Positions 60,660-64,000 of a stretch of DNA of 64,000 nt are shown here, in pieces; position 1 is the stretch's first letter; every line of letters begins with the position of its first letter. Both the position numbers and the translations under genes were made by a program. The notes beneath the pieces are model-generated. The model saw only the letters and a program-made list of their open reading frames with translations. It was not told the origin of the DNA and did no database searches. The stretch covers positions 186,001 to 250,000 of the forward strand of contig NZ_FRAM01000003.1 in NCBI RefSeq assembly GCF_900142325.1. The letters are read 5' to 3'. Source of the DNA: Epilithonimonas mollis. GTDB taxonomy: Bacteria > Bacteroidota > Bacteroidia > Flavobacteriales > Weeksellaceae.

Positions 60660-62372
60660 TTAAATGGCATTGGCACCTAGTGATTCATAGTCGTAGCCGC
60701 CAGCCTGAGAGTTTGCCAAAGAGCTATCCCAATCATTCCTGAAAGTCATATCAACATATAACATTTCCTTGTATCCAACTGATGCACTTGTAAATACAGA
60801 CTGTACCTGTTGTTTTCTGCTATAATATATATTGTGATATCCGTCTCTTGGACTTCCGCCCATCCATAAAAGATTGTTCGCAGTAAACAAATTGGGTGCA
60901 GATAAATAAGAATTGTCAATCTGGGTTACATTGTTTCTTGTGGTGCTAATACTTCCTCCCAATGTAAAATCTAAAGAAAAGTCATCACTTAATTTCGGGT
61001 TACCAATCAAAAGTGCATCACCATATGTAGAAGAAGTTTCGTATATATTCTGAAGAAGTCTACCATTGTTACCGCCAGCCAGCATATTCGGATCAGAATA
61101 TGCAGAGATATGCCTTTGTGTATTTGAATTAACCCAGCTATAATTCCCTCTGATTCTAGCAGATAGCCACGGATTGATCTGATATGCCAGAGAAACTGAG
61201 GTATAAACATTTTTGTTTTTGCTTGTTACCCTGTTTCTGTTCAGTATCCAATACGGATTTTGTGTTGCAGGATTACCTTTAAATTTTCCATCTGCTCCTA
61301 TTTCCCACCAGTTTTGGGCAGGCAAAAGTCTATCTTTATTAAGATATGAATAATTATCCTCTGTAAATTTGTCAAAATCTACACCCCTTGGAAGCCAGTA
61401 CAGGCTTAAAAGCGGATTAAATGACGCACCTGGTGTTTGCCGGTTAACACTATTCTGCAGAGATCCGATAAAATTAGCATCCAGGGTTAATTTATCATCC
61501 AGTAGCTTACTGGAGTTTCTAAACGAAAGATTATACTGATCAAAAGCAGATGTCGGTACAATTCCTTTATTAGTCGTATTTCCCAGAGAAAAATAATTAG
61601 TTGATTTTTCATTTCCGGATTGAAAACTGAGACTATTAACCCAAGTCGTTCCGTTTTGTAAAAAACTTTTCAGATAATCATTTGAGCTGCCTTTCGCACC
61701 CCAGCTTTCTATAGTTTCTCCAGGCATCTGACCTGCAACTGAAGGATCAAATGACAGATAACTATGCTGCAGTTTTGGAAGACTGTACGCTTGATCTACA
61801 GTTAAACTTGTACTATAGGAAATAGAACTTTTACCGGCACGACCTTTTTTAGTAGTAATCAGAATTACTCCGTTTCCGCCAGCAGATCCGTACAAAGCAG
61901 ATGCAGAAGCTCCCTTCAGGAAGTTGATGCTTTCTATATCATCTGGATTGATTGAGCTTAATACATCTCCGGAATCCGGCATACTGGAATACTGACTAAT
62001 GTCTGGTGCTTTTCCCGCTCCGTTGATAATAGGTATACCATCTATAACGTACAATGGCTGGCTACTGGAAACCGATTTGTTTCCTCTCATTAAGACTCTT
62101 ACGGAACTGCCAACGCCATTGGTTCTATTGATTTGTACGTTTGACACCTTTCCATTGATAGCGTTTAAAAAATTAGGTGTTTTTACCTCTGTCAACTCAT
62201 CTCCGCCAATCTGCTGTGCGGAATACGTGAGTGACTTAGCTTGTCTTTTAATGCCTAATGCAGTAACCATAACCTCTTCTATATTAGATGTTTTGGTGGT
62301 GTCCTGTAATGTTTCCTGAGCATTAGAACAAAAAGAATAAGCCAGAAAAATTGGAATAATTGCTTTTTTCAT
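60660..62372 (-). CDS. SusC N-terminal part: signal, TonB box, plug and first barrel strands
   Basis: This frame encodes 570 residues: signal peptide (1-18), TonB-box region IEEVMVTALGIKRQAKSLTY, plug domain with VRVLMRGNKSVSSSQPLYVIDGIP and SALYGSAGGNGVILITTKKG, then about half of the barrel up to FRNDWDSSLANSQ. It ends early at the TAA described for the whole gene. A truncated product would lack the closing strands and should not form a channel. Confidence 0.75.
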   Translation of the reverse strand: MKKAIIPIFLAYSFCSNAQETLQDTTKTSNIEEVMVTALGIKRQAKSLTYSAQQIGGDELTEVKTPNFLNAINGKVSNVQINRTNGVGSSVRVLMRGNKSVSSSQPLYVIDGIPIINGAGKAPDISQYSSMPDSGDVLSSINPDDIESINFLKGASASALYGSAGGNGVILITTKKGRAGKSSISYSTSLTVDQAYSLPKLQHSYLSFDPSVAGQMPGETIESWGAKGSSNDYLKSFLQNGTTWVNSLSFQSGNEKSTNYFSLGNTTNKGIVPTSAFDQYNLSFRNSSKLLDDKLTLDANFIGSLQNSVNRQTPGASFNPLLSLYWLPRGVDFDKFTEDNYSYLNKDRLLPAQNWWEIGADGKFKGNPATQNPYWILNRNRVTSKNKNVYTSVSLAYQINPWLSARIRGNYSWVNSNTQRHISAYSDPNMLAGGNNGRLLQNIYETSSTYGDALLIGNPKLSDDFSLDFTLGGSISTTRNNVTQIDNSYLSAPNLFTANNLLWMGGSPRDGYHNIYYSRKQQVQSVFTSASVGYKEMLYVDMTFRNDWDSSLANSQAGGYDYESLGANAI

Positions 62373-62455
62373 AGAATTTATTGTTTTTTGATCAGAGATT
62401 TAAAATTTTTATTATCATTATTATTAATAATTCATTAATACTTAATTAATAATGA

Positions 62456-62463
62456 CAAATCTA
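62456..62463 (-). promoter_or_regulatory. TAnnTTTG -7 box for the mannose PUL
   Basis: On the minus strand this reads TAGATTTG, 84 bases upstream of the SusC start. A 10-bp palindrome ATCAGCTGAT (62530-62539) lies 67 bases further upstream and could be a regulator site or part of the AraC gene's 3' end. Confidence 0.5.
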
Positions 62464-62580
62464 AATTTTGTTACTGATGTGATGTAATACTATTTTGTCA
62501 AAAAAACATATTATTTTTCCCTGTCACAGATCAGCTGATATAATTTTAATATAATAACCCTGAAAAAGCAGAATAAAGAT

Positions 62581-63459
62581 CTATTGGATTTTCTTCACAC
62601 CATTGAACTGTTGTTTAAAAACCGTAGGTGTAACTTTTTTTATCGACTTAAAAGTTTTATTGAAATTAGCAATATTATTAAAGCCCGCTCTGAAGGCTAT
62701 TTCAGAAATCGTCAGATTATTCTCCAAAAGCCAGCGTGTCACATAGCTGACTCTGATCTCATTGATATAGTTGATAAACGTTTTTCCACAACGTTTCTTG
62801 ATAAACCTGTTGAATGTAACAGTGCTCATATTCACCAATGCTGCACCGTCTTCCAAAGTGATCTTATCCCCGAAGTTTTTATGCGCATAATCATGAATTA
62901 TTTTCATTTTATCGTTATCTCCAAAATTTTCATTTTCAACACTATAAGAAGATAGAGGTTTCCTATTTTCCGCTGTGGACAATTCATAAAGAATTTTCAT
63001 AATCTCAATAAAAGAGTCGAAACCCCGCAGGTCGGAAAGATTAAGAAACGATTGCTTCAGCTTCTCAGCCGTACTTTCTGTAAATAAAATGCCAAGATTA
63101 GATTCTTTTAATAAACTATTGATGGACTTGAAAATATTTTTATCCATCAGGCTTTGGCTGAAAAAATCCTGGTTAAACTGTACGGTAATCTCGTGTGTTT
63201 TCTTGTGTTGGCATTCATGATTTGCCCAGCAATGAGGGAGATTCGGACCTATAAGCACCAATTCTATATCCTCAATAATACCTATGTGGTCGCCAACCAA
63301 TCTTTGATATCCTTTTCCCTTTAATATAAAATTGATCTCTACCTCCGAATGAAAATGGTATGGATAATCAAAAGATTTTTTTACACGGTCGAACACAAGA
63401 AAGCTGTCTTGTGGAGAAAGCGGAGTTATTTCTCTTAGAATGTTTTCTAAATTATGCAT
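62581..63459 (-). CDS. AraC family regulator of the PUL
   Basis: The protein has 292 residues. The N-terminal cupin-like sensor (FHSEVEINFILKGKGYQRLVG) would bind a sugar; the C-terminal 100 residues have two helix-turn-helix motifs (KITLEDGAALVNMSTVTFNRFIKKRCG and the signature NLTISEIAFRAGFNNIANFNKTFK, each quoted in part). Its layout matches AraC regulators of sugar use and not the HTCS or ECF/anti-sigma systems common in PULs. It is upstream of susC, same strand, and probably activates that operon. Confidence 0.92.
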   Translation of the reverse strand: MHNLENILREITPLSPQDSFLVFDRVKKSFDYPYHFHSEVEINFILKGKGYQRLVGDHIGIIEDIELVLIGPNLPHCWANHECQHKKTHEITVQFNQDFFSQSLMDKNIFKSINSLLKESNLGILFTESTAEKLKQSFLNLSDLRGFDSFIEIMKILYELSTAENRKPLSSYSVENENFGDNDKMKIIHDYAHKNFGDKITLEDGAALVNMSTVTFNRFIKKRCGKTFINYINEIRVSYVTRWLLENNLTISEIAFRAGFNNIANFNKTFKSIKKVTPTVFKQQFNGVKKIQ

Positions 63460-63979
63460 ATATCTCTTTTAATGTTAATAAATCAACTATTATAACATCT
63501 AGAATCTGTGAAAAAAAGCATAATCCTTGAACAAACGGTTTGGAAATTAAAGATTTTAAGGACAATCATATTAATATTTGTGTTTTTATTGATACTATAC
63601 CATAAGAAAAATAAAATTATGAAAAAATTAATTAAGAGATTTATTTTTTTGCATCAATTAAACGATTGGATTTAAAATAAATATTTCTAATTACGTTTTT
63701 ATCGATCCGGAAACACATTGCCATTTAGAAATAAGTTATAACTGTCAGATTAAATTTCTGTTAACAAATCAGTCAGAATCAAAAATGCGCATACCATCAC
63801 CATTACATTTAAAATACTAATATTCAATCAATTGAATTTAAAATTAAATTATATCAGATGTGTGACTGATTAAAAAATAATAGCTTATTATTAAAAATTT
63901 TGAACTAACATTCAATTATTTTAATAATACATTCAAATATTAACAAAATAAATGTAAATTTGCACAAACCACAAACCTC
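63460..63979. other. 520-bp AT-rich intergenic region upstream of the AraC gene
   Basis: No gene of useful length is seen. A tiny plus-strand frame (63619-63675, 18 codons) starts with ATG but has no supporting features. The stretch separates the AraC gene (minus) from the gene beginning at 63980 (plus) and must hold both promoters. No clear repeat was found. Confidence 0.5.
63955..63962 (+). promoter_or_regulatory. TAnnTTTG -7 box for the gene at the right edge
   Basis: TAAATTTG ends 17 bases before the ATG at 63980, a spacing like that of thyA. Confidence 0.55.
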
Positions 63980-64000
63980 ATGATGATAAAAAATAACAGG
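63980..64000 (+). CDS. Start of a gene cut by the right edge
   Basis: Seven codons are visible (MMIKNNR), beginning with two tandem ATG codons behind a consensus -7 box. Nothing can be said about the product. Confidence 0.4.

Larger units (their letters stand above)
59422..62372 (-). pseudogene. SusC/RagA TonB-dependent glycan transporter, frameshifted
   Basis: One SusC gene is read in two frames. The first part stops at TAA (60662-60660) in the context GCC ATT TAA; the second part continues in the next frame as LTTIFKLPESISFWKVRG, the normal following sequence of SusC proteins. Insertion of one base in the T-run at 60662-60664 (ATTT to ATTTT) gives an unbroken frame of 983 codons, the usual SusC length. 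The CarboxypepD-like N-terminal domain of many SusC proteins is absent. It is the first structural gene of the PUL. Either the gene is truly broken or the window has a one-base sequence error. Confidence 0.88.

Noticed and set aside
60640-60670. Programmed -1 frameshift in SusC
   Set aside because: The zero-frame context GCC ATT TAA has no slippery heptamer, and SusC proteins are not known to use frameshifting. A deletion or sequence error is simpler.
1-64000. Prophage, integrative element or restriction/defence island
   Set aside because: No integrase, transposase, phage structural, restriction or toxin-antitoxin gene was found. The only tRNA is followed by its own terminator, not an integrase.

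Overview
This window looks like a chromosomal stretch from a Bacteroidota organism of the class Flavobacteriia, most probably Chryseobacterium or a close relative. The evidence is TonB receptors of the SusC/SusD type, T9SS type A C-terminal sorting domains, a Bacteroidota HU-like protein, a DUF5606 protein, AT-rich intergenic DNA, and repeated -7 boxes of the form TAnnTTTG ahead of genes. The genus is an inference from the overall gene flavour; there is no 16S rRNA gene here.

Positions 1-16.4 kb hold mostly housekeeping and surface genes: an S9 peptidase, a T9SS-sorted protein, secG, an HD phosphohydrolase with pepE, a beta-helix lipoprotein paired with a TonB receptor, tsaC, cca with a Gre-like protein, thyA, a large M1 peptidase and an HU-like protein. 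A five-unit 22-bp tandem array lies upstream of the HU-like gene. Positions 16.5-31.3 kb hold an alkyltransferase-like protein without the catalytic Cys, a DUF5686 outer-membrane protein, a GH5 glycosidase, a Zn/Cd-type P-type ATPase, rplS, kbl, a T9SS-sorted M1 peptidase, dacB and priA. Positions 31.3-45 kb hold an ABC ATPase, an ECF sigma factor separated from a membrane protein by a 7-bp microsatellite, ruvX-def, a BtuF-like protein, a Crp/Fnr regulator beside a TolC/HlyD/ABC-2 permease export operon, a GAF/fRMsr-like protein, an MBL hydrolase and tRNA-Leu(CAA).

The main system lies at 45.1-63.5 kb, entirely on the minus strand. It is a polysaccharide utilisation locus (PUL) that appears to target mannose-rich N-glycan. 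The order in the direction of transcription is AraC regulator, SusC, SusD, MFS permease, GH130 phosphorylase, GH92 alpha-mannosidase, GH125 alpha-1,6-mannosidase (Tat signal), NagB-LmbE fusion, ROK kinase, a second GH92, and a cupin resembling phosphomannose isomerase. A coherent route follows. SusCD imports mannosylated glycan, and GH92 and GH125 trim alpha-mannose in the periplasm. The MFS carrier imports the Man-beta-1,4-GlcNAc core, and cytoplasmic GH130 phosphorolyses it. The ROK kinase phosphorylates a released sugar, and the NagB-LmbE fusion takes amino sugar toward fructose-6-phosphate. No endo-glycosidase that would release N-glycans from protein is visible in the window.

The SusC gene is interrupted by an apparent one-base deletion near 60660. 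Adding one base restores a 983-codon frame, so this is either a recent null mutation or a sequence error. The right edge starts a new plus-strand gene at 63980 with its own promoter box.
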